DNA of 64,000 nucleotides from Streptomyces globisporus (GCA_014649555.1 BMTG01000006.1:124001-188000), one strand, 5' to 3'. Positions 9,001-21,989 are shown, counted from the stretch's first letter. Program-made: numbers and translations. Notes: a model not told the origin generated them from the letters alone.

Positions 9001-12000
9001 TCGAACTGGAAGGGCACGGCCGGGAAGGCCGCTTCGTCGCCCCCGCGGCCGGCTTCGAGCCCGAACTCTCGCGCACCGTCGGCTGGTTCACCACCCTCTT
9101 CCCGGTCACGGTGGACCCCGGCACGGCGAGCGACCTCACCGCACCGGCCTACCTGGCCGGGGCCCTCAAGGCGGTCAAGGAGGACCTCGCCCGCGTACCG
9201 GCGGGCGGCCTCTCCTACGGGGCCCTGCGCTATCTGAGCGCCGACGGACCGGCCGGCGCCCCCGCACCCCAGGTGCTCTTCAACTACCTGGGCCGCTTCG
9301 ACGCGGGCAGCGCGGGCGACTGGCAGCTCGCGGGCACGACCGGGCAGCTGGGAGAGAAGCGCGACCCCCGCATGCGGCTGCCCCGCGCCCTGGAGTTCAA
9401 CGCGATCGCCGAACCCGACGCCAGCGGCGCGTACGAACTGGTCACCACCATCTCCTGGCCCGAAGGCGTCTTCACCGAGGACGACATCACCACCCTCGGC
9501 GACCACTTCCGCTCGGCCCTCACCGCACTCGCCGCGCTCGAAGACGGCGGCCACACGCCCAGCGACTTCCCCCTGGTGCCGCTGACCCAGGCCGACGTCG
9601 ACGCCCTGGACGGCCCGGCCCTGGACGACATCCTGCCGCTGACCCCGCTGCAGGAGGGCCTCTACTTCCACTCCGTCTTCGACGACGACGCCACGGGCAG
9701 CTACGTCGAGCAGCAGGTGATGACGCTGGACGGCGACGTGGACGCCGACCGGCTGGCGGCTGCGGCCAACCGGCTGCTCACCCTCCACCCCAACCTGGCC
9801 GCCCGCTTCACGGCCCTCGCGGACGGACGGGTCGTCTCCGTCGTCGAACACGGCAGGCACGCCCCCTTCACCACCCTGGACGGCCCCGCCCGCACCGACG
9901 AGGCGATCCGCGACCTCGCCGAGCGGGACCGCCGGGCCGGGTTCGACCTCGCCACCGGTCCCCTGATGCGCTACACGCTCATCCGCTCCGACGCGGGCCC
10001 CTGGGTCCTCGTCCAGACCGTGCACCACATCATCGCGGACGGCTGGTCGGTGCCGCCGATGCTCCGCACCCTGCTGACCGAGTACCACGCACCGGGATCG
10101 GTGTACGCGCGCGGCGGCTACCGCGCCTACGTGGACTGGCTCGCCGCCCGCGACCAGGACGAGAGCGACCGGGTGTGGCGCGAGGAGCTCGCCGGACTGC
10201 CCGGCCCGTCCCTGGTCGCCGAGGGCCACACCCCCTCCGAACGGTTCGCCGACGTCACGGCGGAGCCCGACGAGGACGTCGACGTGGCCGCACGCTCCGC
10301 CGGAGTCTCCTTGAGCGTGGCCGTGCACAGCGCGTGGGCGGTGACCCTGGGCGGGCTGCTGCACAGCAGGGACGTCGTCTTCGGCTCCACCGTCTCCGGG
10401 CGCGACGCCGACGTCCCCGGCATCCGTGACCTGGTGGGCCTCTTCATCAACACCATCCCGGTGCGCGCCCGTTGGTCCGCCACGGACACGGCGTACGACC
10501 TGCTGGACGCCGTGAAGCGCCACCAGGGAGCGGTCCTGCCGCACCAGCATGTCTCCCTGGCCCGGATCGGCCGGCAGTGCGGCACGGGCACCCTCTTCGA
10601 CACCCTGGTCGTCTTCGACGTCGCCACCGACGTGGCCGCCCTGCGCGGACCCGACGACACCCTCGTCATCACCGGCATCGTCAACGAGGGGGCGCCGCAC
10701 TACCCGTTGACGCTCGTCGTCGAGCGCGCAGAGAACGGCCGGGTGCGCTTCAACCTCATCTACGACGGTGAACTCCTGCGCACCGCAAGCGCCGAGGCGA
10801 TCCTCGGCACGTTCACCCGGACCCTCACCGAACTGCTCGGCCGCCCGGACACGCCGGTCGACGCCCTGCTTCCCACGCCGGGCAGGGCCCCGGAGCAGGA
10901 GGCCCCGGCCACCCTGGGCGAGCTGTTCGACGCCGCCGCGCACCGCGACCCGGCGGCCACCGCCGTCACCCAGTGCGCGCTGGACGGCGCCACTCGCTCC
11001 CTCGCCTACGGTGAACTGGCAGGGGAAAAGGACGCGTTGGCCTCCGCCCTCCGCGCGGCCGGGGTCCGCCCCGGGCAGCGGGTCGCCGTCGCCGTCCCGC
11101 GCTCCCTGGAACAGGTCGTCGCCCTGGTCGCCGTCGTCACCGCCGGAGGCGCGTACGTACCGCTGGACCTGGCCTACCCGGACGAGCGGCTGGAGTACAT
11201 CCTCGCCGACGCCGCCCCACAGGTCGTCCTGGTGGACCGGGAACAGCAGGGCCGCTTCACCGCACTGCTGGAGAAGGCCGGGGTGGCGGCCCGCGTACTC
11301 GTCCAGGGCGAGGACCTCCCGCAGGCCCCCGGACCCGCCGCGCCCGATGTCCGACCGGGAGACCCGGCGTACGTGATCTACACCTCGGGCTCGACCGGCC
11401 GGCCCAAGGGCGTCGTCGTCCCGCACTCCGCGGTGACGACGCTCCTCGCGAACACCCGGCCGGACATGGACTTCGGCCCCGCCGACGTCTGGGTCCAGTT
11501 CCACTCCTTCTCCTTCGACTTCGCCGTCTGGGAGCTGTGGGGCGCACTCGTCCACGGAGGCGAACTGCTCGTACCGGAGTACGGGCTGACCCGCTCACCG
11601 GTCGACTTCCACCGGCTGGTCCGCGAACGCGGCGTGACCGTCCTCAACCAGACCCCGTCCGCCTTCCACCAGTTCATCGAGGCCGACCTGCACGCCGAGG
11701 AACCGGTCACCTCGCTGCGCCGCATCGTCTTCGGCGGCGAGGCGCTCGACCTCGGGCGGCTGCGCGGCTGGGTCGAGCGGCACGGCACCCGTACGCCCGA
11801 GCTGGTCAACATGTACGGCATCACCGAGACCACCGTCCATGTCACCCACCGGGTGCTCACGGACGAGGACTTCAGCCGGGGCGACGACGCCAGCCCCATC
11901 GGCGGTCCGATCCCGGGCCTGACCGTCCATCTGCTCGACGACCGGCTGCGGCCGGTACCGCCGGGCCGGGTGGGCGCCATCTACGTCGCGGGCGACCAGG

Positions 12001-15000
12001 TGTCCCTCGGCTACCTGGGCCGCCCCGGGCTCACCGCCGGGCGCTTCGTGGCGAACCCGTTCGCCGCCGACGGGTCCCGGATGTACCACACGGGCGACCT
12101 CGCCCGCCGGACGCTCGACGGCGAGCTGGAGTTCGCGGGCCGGGCGGACGACCAGGTGCAGCTCAAGGGATTCCGTGTCGAGCTGGGCGAAGTGGAAAGT
12201 GCGGTGAGGGAGGTGGCGGGTGTCGTCGACGTGGCCGTCACCGTGGCGGACAGCGGCGACCACCTCGTCGCCCATGTCGTCGGGGAGCCGTCCGCCGACC
12301 TCACCGGCCTGCTCGCCGCCAAGCTCCCCGCGCACATGGTCCCGGGCCGGGTCCTGCCGACCGACGCACTGCCGCTGACGGTCAACGGGAAGCTCGACCG
12401 CAAGGCGCTGACCGAGCGGGCCGCACGGCAGGACGCCCCCCGGGACGAGGCAACGCCGCCCCTCGGCGACTCCGCCCTCACCGCCCTGACCGGCATCTTC
12501 GCCGAGACCCTGCCCGGCGCCACCGTCGACGCCGACACCGACTTCTTCGGCGCCGGAGGCGACAGCATCGTCGCCATCACCGTGATCAACCGCGCCCGGG
12601 CACTCGGCCTGCCGATCGCACCCCGGGACGTTTTCCTGTTCAAGACCCCGCGCGCCCTCGCCGGCCACCTCGCGACGCGCGCCCCGGCCCCGGAGCCGTC
12701 GGCACCCTCCCGCCGTGAGGACGGCCCTCTGCCCCTCACCCCGATCATCCTGCGCCAACGCGAACTGGGCGGCTCACTCGCCCGGTTCGCCCAGGCCAGG
12801 GGCCTCACCGTCCCCGAAGGAACCGGCCTCGCGGACATCCGGCGCGCCGCCGACGCCGTCGTGGCCGCACATCCGGCCCTGCGTCTGCGGCTGCACATCG
12901 AGCACGGCGTCTGGTCCCTCCGCACCGAACCCGCCCGCGAGGCGACCGTCGTCACCGAGCGCGCCACCGACGCGACCGCCGCCGCCAACGAGGCGGCCGG
13001 ACGGCTCGACCCCACCACCGGGGACGTCATCGCGTTCTCCTGGCTCGCCGCGAGCCGCACCCTGGTCGTCACCGTCCACCACATCGCCGTGGACGCGGTG
13101 TCCTGGCTCGTCCTCCTCGACGACCTGACCACCGCCCTGAGCGGCGGGGCCGCCCTGCCGCCGCCGACCACCTCCTACACCGCGTACGCGGAGGCGCTGG
13201 CCCTGCGGTCCGCCGAGCCGGCCGACGACCTCGGCCACTGGCTCACCACCCTGGACGCCCCGGCGCTGGTGCCCGCGGTCCGCGATCTCCGGGAGACCAC
13301 CGTCGTCCTGCCGCCCGGCGCGAGCGACCGGGTGACCCGCAGCGCACCCGGCGCGCTCGGCCTCGGGCTCACCGAGCTGCTCTGCGGAGCCCTGCGCGCC
13401 GCGCTGACCCGGGTCCAGACCGAGCCCACCGACCTCGCCGTCGACCTGGAGCGGCACGGCCGCGTCCCGGCGCGGGACGACCACGACTACTCCCGCACCG
13501 TCGGCTGGTTCACCTCCATCGCCCCCGTACGCCTGACCGCCCACACCGACCCCGTCGCCGCCGCCCGCGAGATCGCCGAACGCCGGCCGGACGAGGACGG
13601 GCCCATCGCCTACGGCATGCTCCGCTACCTCAACCCGCAGACGGCCCCGCTGCTGACCGCCCGGCCGCAGGTTCTCTTCAACTACCTGGGCCGGGGCAGC
13701 GAATCGGAAGCCTTGCGGATCACCGGCGCCGACCAGGGCGACAGTCCGTACGCCGTCGAGGTCAACGCCTGGACCGACGAGAGCACCGGCTCCCTCCATG
13801 CCGCCTTCACCCTCGCCGACTCGATCTCCGACGCGATCACCGACCACTGGCTGACCGCCCTGGAGAAGATCGCGGACGTCTCCGCGACGGCCGAGCGCAC
13901 CGCACCCGTCACCCCGCTCCAGCGCGGGCTGTTCTTCCAGGCCCAGCTGGCGGGCACGGGGGAGGCGGGCACGGCCGGGCACTATGTCGCGCAGAGCTGG
14001 TTCGCCTTCGACCGGCGCCTGGACCCCGACGCGCTGGCCGAGGCGATGGCGTACGTCATCGGCCGCCACCCCGTCGTCGGCGCGGGCTTCACCACCGACG
14101 CGGACGGCAACCCGGTCCAGCTCCTCGCGGCGGGCCGCCGGGTCCCCGTCCGCACGCTCGACCTGGCCACCGACGCCGACATCGAGGAGCTGCGCACCCG
14201 GGACCGCGAACAGGGCTTCGACCCGGGGGAGCCACCGCTCGTCCGCATGACCGTGGTGCGGCGGCCCGACGGCCGCGACGGCCTGCTGCTCAGCTACCAC
14301 CTGCTGCTCTGGGACGGCTGGTCCCGCGAGATCCTGCTGCGCGACCTGTTCGACGCGTACGAGGCCGTCGTCGCCGGCGAACCGTGGGACACGACGCCCG
14401 CCGTGCCCGGCTTCGAGGAGTACGCCCGGGAGCTCGCCGCCAAGGACCCGGTGGTGGCGGAACGCTTCTGGGCGGAGCACCTGGCAGGTCTGCCGGGACC
14501 GACGCTCCTCGCCGGACCGGCCCCGGCCCTGTCCGAGGAACTGCCGCAGCCGCTCGTGCACACCCTCTCCGCCGAGCTGTCGGAGCTGCTGCGCGAAGCC
14601 GCCCGGGCCCGGGGTGTCACGCTGAACTCCGTGCTGACCGGAGCCTTCGGCCTGCTCCTCGGAGCCCGTACGGGCAGGAACGACGCGGTCTTCGGCGTCA
14701 CCGTCTCGGGGCGTGAGGGCGAAGGGCACGGCGACATCGTCGGCGTCCTGCTCAACACCGTCCCCCTGTGGACGCGGGCCAGGCCCGAGAACTCGGTCGA
14801 CGCGTACCTGTCCTCCGTCCAGGCGGCTCGCGTGGCGGCGATGGACCACGAGCACCTGGGCCTCGGCGAGATCCAGCGGGCCGCTGGGCACGACACCCTG
14901 TTCGACAACCTCTTCGTGCTCCAGAACTTCCTGGACCTGGACGCGTTCGCCGGTATGAACGCCCGCCACGGCATCACCGAGGTCCAGGCCGACGACTCCA

Positions 15001-16976
15001 CGCACTACCCCTACACCTGGGTCGTGACACCGGGCGACCGGCTCACGGTCAAGCTGGAGCACCGCCACGGCGGCGCCGACAGCGCCCGCCGCCTCCTCGA
15101 CGACTACCTGCGCGTCCTGGAGGACCTGGCCCGGGCCACCGGCCCCATGGGCGCGCTGCCCGGACTCGGCCCGGACCCCGCACCCGCCGCGCGCACCGAG
15201 ATCGGCACCGACACCGTCGTCGACCGCTTCGACCAGGCGGCCGACCGCGACCCGGACCGGACCGCCCTCGTCGCCGACGGCGCGACCCTGACCTTCGCCG
15301 AACTCCAGGAGCGCAGCCGGGCCGTGGCGGGTGTCCTCGCCGCACGCGGCATCGGACCCGAGACGACGGTGGGCCTGGCGATCCCGCGCTCCCTCGACTG
15401 GATCGCCGCCCTGTTCGCGGTGTTGCGGGTCGGGGCCGCGTACGTACCCCTGGAGCTGGACCACCCCGACGAGCGGATCGCCGCGATCGTCGAGGACGCC
15501 CGGCCCGAGGTGATCCTCACCGTGAGCGCGGTGTCGCCCCGGCTGACCGGCGAACTCATCGAACTGGACCGCCCGTTGCCGGATGCCGAGCCGTACACGA
15601 CGTTCACGCCCGACGACCCGGACCGGCTGCGTCACCCCGCGTACACCATCTACACCTCCGGGTCGACCGGGAAGCCCAAGGGCGTGGTGACCGAATACGC
15701 AGGGCTCACGAACATGCTGATCAACCATCAGCGCCGGATCTTCGAACCGGTCCTCGCCGAGCACGGCCACCGGACCTTCCGTATCGCGCACACCGTGTCG
15801 TTCGCGTTCGACATGTCGTGGGAGGAGCTGCTGTGGCTCGCCGACGGCCATGAAGTCCACATCTGCGACGAGGAGTTGCGCCGCGACGCACCCCGCCTCG
15901 TCGAGTACTGCCTGCGGCACGGCATCGACGTCATCAACGTGACGCCCACCTACGCCCAGCAGTTGGTGGCCGAAGGGCTGCTGGAGGACCCGGAGAGGCG
16001 TCCCGCGCTCGTCCTGCTGGGCGGCGAGGCCGTCACCCCGACGCTGTGGCAGCGCCTCGCCGAGACCGAGGGCACCGTCGGCTACAACCTCTACGGGCCC
16101 ACCGAGTACACCATCAACACCCTTGGCGTCGGCACCTTCGAGTGCCAGGACCCGGTCGTCGGCGTGGCCATCGACAACACCGAGGTGTACGTCCTGGACC
16201 CCTGGCTGCGGCCGCTGCCCGACGGCGTCCCCGGCGAGCTGTACGTGTCCGGCATCGGCATCGCCCGCGGCTACCTGGGCCGCAGCGCCCAGACCGCGCA
16301 CCGCTTCGTCGCCTGCCCCTTCGGCGCGTCCGGGGAGCGCATGTACCGCACGGGGGACCTGGTGATCCGCCGGCCCGACGGGAACATCGCCTACCTCGGC
16401 CGCACCGACCAGCAGGTCAAGATCCGCGGCCACCGGGTCGAACTCGGTGAGGTCGAGGCCGTGTTCGCCGCGCACCCGGCGGTGCACTTCGTCGCCGCCG
16501 TCGCCCAGCCCGACCCGGGGGTCGACGGCGCGTACCGGCTGGCCGCCTATCTCGTCCTCACCGGCCCCGCCGACCTCGCGCAGGTCGCCCACGAGGTGGG
16601 CGTCGGGCTGCCGGACTTCCTGCGCCCGACGCACTACGCCCAGGTCGACAGCGTCCCGCTCACCGTGAACGGGAAGGCCGACACCAAAGCGCTGCCGGAG
16701 GCCAGGCCGCTCGGCGCCCTCACCACGGCGGGGGAGCGCGGCCCGGAGACCGGGACGGAGATCGTCGTCTGCGAGTTCTACGCCGAGGCGCTCGACCTCG
16801 ACGACGACGAGGTCAGCGCCGTCAGCGACTTCGTATCGCTCGGCGGGCACTCCATGCTGGCGGTGCGGCTCATCGGACTGCTCCGCCGCGAGTACGGTCC
16901 TGTCATCACCATCCGCGACCTGTTCACCCTGCGAACCCCCGAAGCGATCGCCCGCCACCTCGATGAGAACTCCTGA
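6048..16976 (+). CDS. cchH: Trimodular NRPS, coelichelin synthetase type
   Basis: Peptide synthetase of 3,642 residues. In order: remnant of a C domain (to about 125), A1 (core [10 protein letters not shown] near 285), carrier (GGDS near 678), epimerase (HHVVIDG near 847), C (HHIIADG near 1325), A2 (near 1776), carrier (near 2170), epimerase ([10 protein letters not shown] near 2343), C (HLLLWDG near 2750), A3 (near 3200) and carrier (GGHS near 3598). There is no thioesterase. Codes read by eye are A1 DINYWGGIGK, A2 DFWNVGMVHK (Thr) and A3 DMENLGLINK. The first and third are those reported for the coelichelin formyl-hydroxy-ornithine and hydroxy-ornithine modules. Size, order and neighbours match CchH, so the product should be coelichelin-like. 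The ATG at 6048 lies 58 bases after the exporter gene. The third C position lacks the usual second His. Confidence 0.95.
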   Translation: MSEPGASRILLSPTRLAAVRRRIGDYSERTVVEACAVSLAYWATGTGPDGMDLTPATPFPDLLGWVDNGTSGAGGWETDARTLAITVPPGVDRFDAQRALDALADFPDRPLGTIGPSDPRTRVEELARWNDTRADRARPTVMELFAEQVRLRPDAVAIVDERRSLTYRETAQLSAQLAHHLIERGLTPEQVVGISLGRSAEMVIGLLAVLRARGAFVPLDPQWPAARRAVVAEDARIVLQLNATGKAGAGEPDAVAVDLGDWKYGAHPTDTPGTTAPGDSLAYVIFTSGSTGRPKGAMIRHEAISERLLWQSREILRFGHDDASLFKAPLSFDISVNEIFLPLTTGGRLVVLRPGGERDPHHLLGVIAEQRVTFTYLVSSMLDVLLELVGDSGRLDSLRHVWCGGEVLTPELYERFRTRLDIPLYHGYGPAETTIGVSHVIYRGAATRLSTSIGKANPNTQLYVLDDELRPVPVGVGGELYVGGLLLGRGYVGAPGLTASRFVANPFATDGSRLYRTGDLARYAPDGSLDFLGRADNQIKIRGMRLEIEDVEASLAEHPGVRHTCVVAKKNTAGGTYLIGYVIPAGGNEDLSAEDVKAWAAANMVEYMVPTHVVVLPEFPLTANGKVDRNALPEPTTDTGALRTPATENERLVAEAVAAVLRLDAVGVDQDFFQLGGDSILAISLLSALREVGLHVSARQIFAHTVVGALAAVASRESVVAVDHGDVATGTVVGSPIVQWLGETTDAIDGFVQSVVLTAPAELTPEALDGLLAAVLTRHDMLRARLIRGERWGFDIPEAGATARCWEQSDAPVEDCVALATAALDPDHGIMLRAVWRRAARQLVLVAHHVVIDGVSWRILLDDLATAWRQFSSGETVELPPVGTSFRRWTQLLGRTPFDAHRTHYAYVLPAADAPIGRRALSAADTVARERTRTVSVGPATTAALLGEIPAQFHAGVNDVLLTALAVALARLRRDRGQDQTFAHIELEGHGREGRFVAPAAGFEPELSRTVGWFTTLFPVTVDPGTASDLTAPAYLAGALKAVKEDLARVPAGGLSYGALRYLSADGPAGAPAPQVLFNYLGRFDAGSAGDWQLAGTTGQLGEKRDPRMRLPRALEFNAIAEPDASGAYELVTTISWPEGVFTEDDITTLGDHFRSALTALAALEDGGHTPSDFPLVPLTQADVDALDGPALDDILPLTPLQEGLYFHSVFDDDATGSYVEQQVMTLDGDVDADRLAAAANRLLTLHPNLAARFTALADGRVVSVVEHGRHAPFTTLDGPARTDEAIRDLAERDRRAGFDLATGPLMRYTLIRSDAGPWVLVQTVHHIIADGWSVPPMLRTLLTEYHAPGSVYARGGYRAYVDWLAARDQDESDRVWREELAGLPGPSLVAEGHTPSERFADVTAEPDEDVDVAARSAGVSLSVAVHSAWAVTLGGLLHSRDVVFGSTVSGRDADVPGIRDLVGLFINTIPVRARWSATDTAYDLLDAVKRHQGAVLPHQHVSLARIGRQCGTGTLFDTLVVFDVATDVAALRGPDDTLVITGIVNEGAPHYPLTLVVERAENGRVRFNLIYDGELLRTASAEAILGTFTRTLTELLGRPDTPVDALLPTPGRAPEQEAPATLGELFDAAAHRDPAATAVTQCALDGATRSLAYGELAGEKDALASALRAAGVRPGQRVAVAVPRSLEQVVALVAVVTAGGAYVPLDLAYPDERLEYILADAAPQVVLVDREQQGRFTALLEKAGVAARVLVQGEDLPQAPGPAAPDVRPGDPAYVIYTSGSTGRPKGVVVPHSAVTTLLANTRPDMDFGPADVWVQFHSFSFDFAVWELWGALVHGGELLVPEYGLTRSPVDFHRLVRERGVTVLNQTPSAFHQFIEADLHAEEPVTSLRRIVFGGEALDLGRLRGWVERHGTRTPELVNMYGITETTVHVTHRVLTDEDFSRGDDASPIGGPIPGLTVHLLDDRLRPVPPGRVGAIYVAGDQVSLGYLGRPGLTAGRFVANPFAADGSRMYHTGDLARRTLDGELEFAGRADDQVQLKGFRVELGEVESAVREVAGVVDVAVTVADSGDHLVAHVVGEPSADLTGLLAAKLPAHMVPGRVLPTDALPLTVNGKLDRKALTERAARQDAPRDEATPPLGDSALTALTGIFAETLPGATVDADTDFFGAGGDSIVAITVINRARALGLPIAPRDVFLFKTPRALAGHLATRAPAPEPSAPSRREDGPLPLTPIILRQRELGGSLARFAQARGLTVPEGTGLADIRRAADAVVAAHPALRLRLHIEHGVWSLRTEPAREATVVTERATDATAAANEAAGRLDPTTGDVIAFSWLAASRTLVVTVHHIAVDAVSWLVLLDDLTTALSGGAALPPPTTSYTAYAEALALRSAEPADDLGHWLTTLDAPALVPAVRDLRETTVVLPPGASDRVTRSAPGALGLGLTELLCGALRAALTRVQTEPTDLAVDLERHGRVPARDDHDYSRTVGWFTSIAPVRLTAHTDPVAAAREIAERRPDEDGPIAYGMLRYLNPQTAPLLTARPQVLFNYLGRGSESEALRITGADQGDSPYAVEVNAWTDESTGSLHAAFTLADSISDAITDHWLTALEKIADVSATAERTAPVTPLQRGLFFQAQLAGTGEAGTAGHYVAQSWFAFDRRLDPDALAEAMAYVIGRHPVVGAGFTTDADGNPVQLLAAGRRVPVRTLDLATDADIEELRTRDREQGFDPGEPPLVRMTVVRRPDGRDGLLLSYHLLLWDGWSREILLRDLFDAYEAVVAGEPWDTTPAVPGFEEYARELAAKDPVVAERFWAEHLAGLPGPTLLAGPAPALSEELPQPLVHTLSAELSELLREAARARGVTLNSVLTGAFGLLLGARTGRNDAVFGVTVSGREGEGHGDIVGVLLNTVPLWTRARPENSVDAYLSSVQAARVAAMDHEHLGLGEIQRAAGHDTLFDNLFVLQNFLDLDAFAGMNARHGITEVQADDSTHYPYTWVVTPGDRLTVKLEHRHGGADSARRLLDDYLRVLEDLARATGPMGALPGLGPDPAPAARTEIGTDTVVDRFDQAADRDPDRTALVADGATLTFAELQERSRAVAGVLAARGIGPETTVGLAIPRSLDWIAALFAVLRVGAAYVPLELDHPDERIAAIVEDARPEVILTVSAVSPRLTGELIELDRPLPDAEPYTTFTPDDPDRLRHPAYTIYTSGSTGKPKGVVTEYAGLTNMLINHQRRIFEPVLAEHGHRTFRIAHTVSFAFDMSWEELLWLADGHEVHICDEELRRDAPRLVEYCLRHGIDVINVTPTYAQQLVAEGLLEDPERRPALVLLGGEAVTPTLWQRLAETEGTVGYNLYGPTEYTINTLGVGTFECQDPVVGVAIDNTEVYVLDPWLRPLPDGVPGELYVSGIGIARGYLGRSAQTAHRFVACPFGASGERMYRTGDLVIRRPDGNIAYLGRTDQQVKIRGHRVELGEVEAVFAAHPAVHFVAAVAQPDPGVDGAYRLAAYLVLTGPADLAQVAHEVGVGLPDFLRPTHYAQVDSVPLTVNGKADTKALPEARPLGALTTAGERGPETGTEIVVCEFYAEALDLDDDEVSAVSDFVSLGGHSMLAVRLIGLLRREYGPVITIRDLFTLRTPEAIARHLDENS

Positions 16977-16997
16977 CCTGATGAAGACTCCTGACAC
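16962..16997 (+). repeat. 18-bp imperfect tandem duplication at NRPS stop / exporter start
   Basis: Positions 16962-16979 (GATGAGAACTCCTGACCT) and 16980-16997 (GATGAAGACTCCTGACAC) match at 14 of 18 bases. Each contains an in-frame ATG for the downstream ABC gene, and the NRPS stop codon lies in the first copy. Confidence 0.7.
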
Positions 16998-18681
16998 CGA
17001 GCGGCCCCGCCCCGGGACCGCCATCCTGCGGACGGCGCTGCGCCGCAACATCGGCGCCATGATCGCGGGCACCGTCCTGATGGGCCTCTACCAGGCGGCG
17101 GAGACCGCCTTCCCCATCGCGCTCGGACTCATCGTCGAGCACACGATGCAGGACCGCAGCCTCGGCTCCCTCGGCATCTCGATCGGCTCGCTCGCCGTGA
17201 TCATCACGACGGTGTCCTTGTCGTGGCGGTTCGGTATGCGCGTCCTGCAGAAGGCCAACACGACCGAGGCGCACCGCTGGCGGGTGCAGGTGGCCGCCTG
17301 CGGGCTCCAGCCGGTGGCCAGGGACGTGGACCTCAAGTCCGGCGAGATCCTGACCGTCGCCACCGAGGACGCCGACCAGACCGCCGACATCATCGAGGTG
17401 GTGCCGCTGCTGATCAGCTCCCTGGTCGCCATCGTGGTCGCGGCTCTCGCGCTGAGCCTCGCCGACCTCCGGCTCGGCCTGCTGGTGATGGTGGGCACCG
17501 TCGCGATCCTGTCGGTCCTCGCCGTGATGTCCAAGCGGATCGGGGCCAGTACGCAGGAACAGCAGGCCCGGGTGGCCCGGGCGGGCGCCAAGGTCGCCGA
17601 CCTCATCATCGGGCTGCGCCCGCTGCACGGCTTCGGCGGCAACCACGCGGCCTTCGGGTCCTATCGCGAGGTCAGCACGGACGCGAAGCGCCAGGCGATC
17701 ACCGTCGCCCGGGTGAACGGCACCTACGCGGGCACCGCGCTGGCCCTCAACGCGGCTCTCGCCACGGCCGTCTCGCTGACCGCCGGCTGGCTGGCGTTCG
17801 AGGGCCGGATCACCATCGGTGAACTCGTCATGGCCGTGGGACTCGCGCAGTTCATCATGGAACCGCTCAAGATGTTCTCCGAGATGCCCAAGTACGTGAT
17901 GATGGCCCGCGCCTCGGCCGAGCGCATGGCCCTCGTCCTGAACGCGCCCCCGGTGATGACACCGGGCCCCGAACGCCCGGAGCCCGGCGGGGCCCTGGAG
18001 GTCGACGGTGTCCACCACGGCACGCTCCAGGGGGTCAAGTTCGCCGTCACCGCCGGGGAGTTCGTGGCGATCGCCGCCTACCAGCCGCGCGCGGCGGCCG
18101 ATCTGGCCACCGTCCTCGCGGTGAACGCCGCCCCCCAGACGTACGGGGGAGTGGTCCGGGTCGGCGGCCGGGAGATCGGTGACCTGTCGATCGAGGCGGT
18201 CCGCTCCCACCTTCTGGTGAACCCGTACGACGGGGAGATCTTCGCCGGCACCCTCCGGACGAACATCGACCCGTCGGGCAGCGGCCGGGAGATCGCGGAG
18301 GCCGTGGAGGCGTCCATGCTCACCGACGTCGTCGCCCTCCACCGCGAGGGGCTCGACCACGTGGTACGGGACCGGGGGGCGAACCTCTCGGGCGGCCAGC
18401 GCCAACGGCTGTCGCTGGCGCGTGCGTTGGCCGCCGACGCCGACGTGCTCGTCCTGCACGACCCCACGACGGCCGTGGACGCGGTCACCGAACAGCTCAT
18501 CGCGCGCAACGTCGCGAAGCTGCGCCGGGGCCGCACCACGCTCGTGCTGACCAGCAGCCCGGCACTCCTGGACGCGGCGGACCGGGTGCTCGTCCTGGAC
18601 GGGGGCGTCATCACCGCCGAGGACACCCACCGCAACCTCCTCGCCGGGGACGAGGCGTACTGCCTGGCCGTGGCCCGGTGA
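16963..18681 (+). CDS. cchI: ABC exporter half with intact signature but no Walker A
   Basis: Second exporter-type ABC protein, 572 residues: membrane domain about 25-310, ATPase-like domain about 330-572. The signature [15 protein letters not shown] is perfect. At the Walker A position the sequence is [10 protein letters not shown], with no Gly-Lys-Ser/Thr. Walker B reads [12 protein letters not shown] (no catalytic Glu), the Q-loop has Asn, and the H-loop His is replaced by Ser (LTSSPALL). It cannot bind ATP normally alone but can donate its signature to the intact Walker A of the exporter upstream of the NRPS. The ATG at 16963 overlaps the NRPS end by 14 bases. A second ATG at 16981 lies in a near-duplicate of the same segment, so the true start is uncertain by six residues. 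Confidence 0.87.
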   Translation: MRTPDLMKTPDTERPRPGTAILRTALRRNIGAMIAGTVLMGLYQAAETAFPIALGLIVEHTMQDRSLGSLGISIGSLAVIITTVSLSWRFGMRVLQKANTTEAHRWRVQVAACGLQPVARDVDLKSGEILTVATEDADQTADIIEVVPLLISSLVAIVVAALALSLADLRLGLLVMVGTVAILSVLAVMSKRIGASTQEQQARVARAGAKVADLIIGLRPLHGFGGNHAAFGSYREVSTDAKRQAITVARVNGTYAGTALALNAALATAVSLTAGWLAFEGRITIGELVMAVGLAQFIMEPLKMFSEMPKYVMMARASAERMALVLNAPPVMTPGPERPEPGGALEVDGVHHGTLQGVKFAVTAGEFVAIAAYQPRAAADLATVLAVNAAPQTYGGVVRVGGREIGDLSIEAVRSHLLVNPYDGEIFAGTLRTNIDPSGSGREIAEAVEASMLTDVVALHREGLDHVVRDRGANLSGGQRQRLSLARALAADADVLVLHDPTTAVDAVTEQLIARNVAKLRRGRTTLVLTSSPALLDAADRVLVLDGGVITAEDTHRNLLAGDEAYCLAVAR

Positions 18682-18717
18682 GCCACCGGTAGAGGCAGGG
18701 CCACCGGTAGGGGCCGG
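18682..18717 (+). repeat. 18-bp imperfect tandem duplication after cchI stop
   Basis: Two adjacent 18-base copies (18682-18699 and 18700-18717) that begin GCCACCGGTAG match at 16 of 18 bases and start directly after the TGA of the ABC gene. No clear terminator hairpin is seen in the 68 bases before the convergent esterase gene ends. Confidence 0.75.
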
Positions 18718-18749
18718 GGGCCCATCGGCTACCCGCCCCTGCCCATGGC

Positions 18750-19841
18750 TCAGCCCAGGGCCCAGGCGACATCCCTGAGCAGGGCGTGCCGCCAGCCCGC
18801 CCGGTCGTGGCCCGAGGCGGACCGTGAGACCCGCACGGTCGCACCGGCCCGCTCGGTGAGCGACTCCGTCAGCTCGCAGTGGGGCAGCATCCGCGTCTCG
18901 TGCTCCCCGACGTCGAACGCGCACCGCAGCCGCGACAGGTCGGCCCCCCGGCGCAGCCGGTCGGCGACGGCGCCGCCGGCCGGCCCGCCCAGCGGATCCG
19001 CCAGGTCCACGGTCCCGGGCGCCCACCAGAAGGACCCCGACTGGCAGGCGACCCGCGAGACCAGATCGGGGAACTCCAGCGCCGCGTACAGCGCGCTCAG
19101 CCCGCCCAGGCTCTGCCCGGCCACCACCAGCCGGTCCAGGCCGGCCGGCACCGCGCAGTCGCCCACCAGCGGCAGCAGTTCGTCCCGGACCGCCTCCCAC
19201 AGCTCCGGGCGGCAGCCGAACTCCGCCTCCCGGTCCTTGGCCGGCAGGAACACCAGGGTGACCGGGGGCAGGTCGCCCGCGTCGAAGGCCGCGTCGAAGG
19301 CGGTCGCGGCCGGGTGCAGATACAGCCAGTCGTCCCCGTCGAGCAGCAGCACCACCGGACCGCCGCCGCCCACCGGATGGACCCGCACGGTACGCCGCCC
19401 GCCGAGCCGGTCGCTGCTCCAGCGGATCCGGGTGCGGGGGAGGGGCGGCACATCGTCCGGGCCGAGGGCGGGCCAGTGCGGCTGGGGCGGGGCGTCCGGC
19501 GTCGCGGCGACGGAACGGTCGGCCCCCGCGCCGACCGGATTGAACGGATCTGCATGGGCCTCGCCCGCCACGAGGACGCGGTAGGTCACCCGCAGCCGCG
19601 CGGGCATGGACACCTCCGCGTACCAGCAGTCGGTGTCCTCCCAGCGCCGCAACGGCACCGGCGGCGACCAGCTCTCGAAGTCGAGTACGGCCTCGGAGCC
19701 GCGCCACAGGAACACGGTCCGCCAGCCGCCGTCGGCGGGGACCGGCGCGGGCGTGCGCGCCGCCGCCCAGAACGCGTCGGTGCCGGGGCGGCCCGGCAGA
19801 CCGAAGGCGGCGAAGGGGCTCTCGGCGTCCACCGGAGGCAT
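18750..19841 (-). CDS. cchJ: Siderophore esterase, Fes/IroE-like alpha/beta hydrolase
   Basis: Cytoplasmic esterase of 363 residues, related to enterochelin esterase. It has an N-terminal sandwich-like part (VFLWRGSEAVLDFESW...) and a catalytic domain with the nucleophile elbow GQSLGG, then CQSGSFWWAPG and a C-terminal conserved His region. The coelichelin locus carries a homologue (CchJ), whose role in release of the peptide or of iron is not settled. Here it converges on the exporter gene and has its own iron box at 19903-19921. The start is ATG at 19841 with GGAG six bases before. The catechol-locus esterase at 41277-42620 shares the same catalytic blocks (QSGSFWW), so the window carries one esterase per siderophore. 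Confidence 0.88.
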   Translation of the reverse strand: MPPVDAESPFAAFGLPGRPGTDAFWAAARTPAPVPADGGWRTVFLWRGSEAVLDFESWSPPVPLRRWEDTDCWYAEVSMPARLRVTYRVLVAGEAHADPFNPVGAGADRSVAATPDAPPQPHWPALGPDDVPPLPRTRIRWSSDRLGGRRTVRVHPVGGGGPVVLLLDGDDWLYLHPAATAFDAAFDAGDLPPVTLVFLPAKDREAEFGCRPELWEAVRDELLPLVGDCAVPAGLDRLVVAGQSLGGLSALYAALEFPDLVSRVACQSGSFWWAPGTVDLADPLGGPAGGAVADRLRRGADLSRLRCAFDVGEHETRMLPHCELTESLTERAGATVRVSRSASGHDRAGWRHALLRDVAWALG

Positions 19842-19902
19842 GAACGTCTCCTTGTGCGAGGGGAAGAGCGGAGAGGCAGGCCGAGGTGGGCTCCGCCTGT
19901 TG

Positions 19903-19921
19903 TAAGGCGAGCCTAACCCAA
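19903..19921 (-). promoter_or_regulatory. Iron box upstream of cchJ
   Basis: Read on the minus strand the site is TTGGGTTAGGCTCGCCTTA, matching 15 of 19 positions of TTAGGTTAGGCTAACCTAA. It ends 62 bases before the esterase start codon, which fits iron-dependent repression of that gene. Confidence 0.8.
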
Positions 19922-19968
19922 GTGCCCTGGAAGGCTGTTGGGGATGTGACGCGGAACGGCGGTCGGGC

Positions 19969-20391
19969 TCAGTACGCCGCGAGCCGCTCCATGAGGACCA
20001 CGCTGTGCGCGAGCTGCCGCTGCTCCTCGGCGCTGAGTTCGAGGTCGATGGCCCGGGCCAGCCAGTCGGCCCGCCGGTCGCGCTCCGCCTTCAGCGCCGC
20101 CCGGCCGACCTCGGAGAGATCGACGAGCGACTTGCGGCCGTCCGTCGGGTGCGCCCGGCGGACGACGAGGCCCTGCTCCATCAGGAGGCCGACCGCGCGG
20201 GCCATCGACTGGGGGCGTACGCGCTGGTCCGCGGCGAGGTCGCTGGTGGTCATTGCCCCGTCCCGGTCGAGGACGCCCAGCACGGCGACCTGGCCGTGCG
20301 GAATCCGGTCCTCATGCTTCACCCGTCGCGCGAGTTTGCCCATGGCGGTGCGCAGATCGGCGGCGACGGTGGCGGGTTCCGGGGTGGGCAT
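19969..20391 (-). CDS. MarR-family transcriptional regulator
   Basis: Small winged-helix regulator of 140 residues. The recognition helix region is TTSDLAADQRVRPQSMARAV, followed by the wing with the family's DGR (HPTDGRKSLVDLS) and a C-terminal dimerisation helix. The start is ATG at 20391, which fits the usual MarR length; a longer open frame upstream shows no homology. The gene is divergent from the enolase gene. Two exact palindromes lie in the shared 196-base gap (20483-20492 and 20501-20513), so autoregulation and control of the enolase are plausible. The effector is unknown. The family call is firm; the target is inferred. Confidence 0.88.
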   Translation of the reverse strand: MPTPEPATVAADLRTAMGKLARRVKHEDRIPHGQVAVLGVLDRDGAMTTSDLAADQRVRPQSMARAVGLLMEQGLVVRRAHPTDGRKSLVDLSEVGRAALKAERDRRADWLARAIDLELSAEEQRQLAHSVVLMERLAAY

Positions 20392-20482
20392 AGGGCACTT
20401 TAACCCGCGGTTGTGGGCGCGTCCGCCCAGGTGGTCGACGTACGAGATGCGCGGGGGAGCGGCCGCGCACCTATGCAGCGCA

Positions 20483-20513
20483 ACTGTACAGTCAAGCTGA
20501 ACAGCATTGCTGT
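20483..20513. promoter_or_regulatory. Two palindromes in MarR/enolase intergenic region
   Basis: ACTGTACAGT (20483-20492) is a perfect palindrome. ACAGCATTGCTGT (20501-20513) has perfect six-base arms around one T. They lie eight bases apart between the divergent MarR and enolase genes and are the best candidates for the MarR operator and the enolase promoter region. Confidence 0.55.
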
Positions 20514-20515
20514 AG

Positions 20516-21889
<1,374 letters not shown>

Positions 21890-21936
21890 CGGGACCTCGG
21901 CGGGCCGTGCCTCCGGGGGGCGCCCGGCCCGACGCC

Positions 21937-21989
21937 GAACGGGCGGCCCCCGGCGGACGGTTACGTCCACCGGAGGCCGCCCCCCGTTC
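21937..21989. terminator. Bidirectional terminator between enolase and beta-helix protein gene
   Basis: The segment 21937-21953 pairs with 21970-21989 (GAACGGG.CGGCC.CCGG), with a three-base bulge and one mismatch. It lies between two convergent genes. Confidence 0.65.

Noticed and set aside
6149-10429. Long plus-strand open frame (1,426 codons) inside the coelichelin NRPS gene
   Set aside because: Its translation is Arg/Pro-rich without domains; it is a frame shadow caused by high GC content over a well-supported NRPS frame.
12774-17072. Minus-strand open frame of 1,432 codons opposite the NRPS
   Set aside because: Low-complexity Gly/Val/Asp/Glu-rich antisense shadow with no recognisable motif.
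1-18681. The trimodular NRPS as a wholly new siderophore system
   Set aside because: Module order, all three A-domain codes, length and eight-gene synteny match coelichelin, so a known product type is the best explanation.
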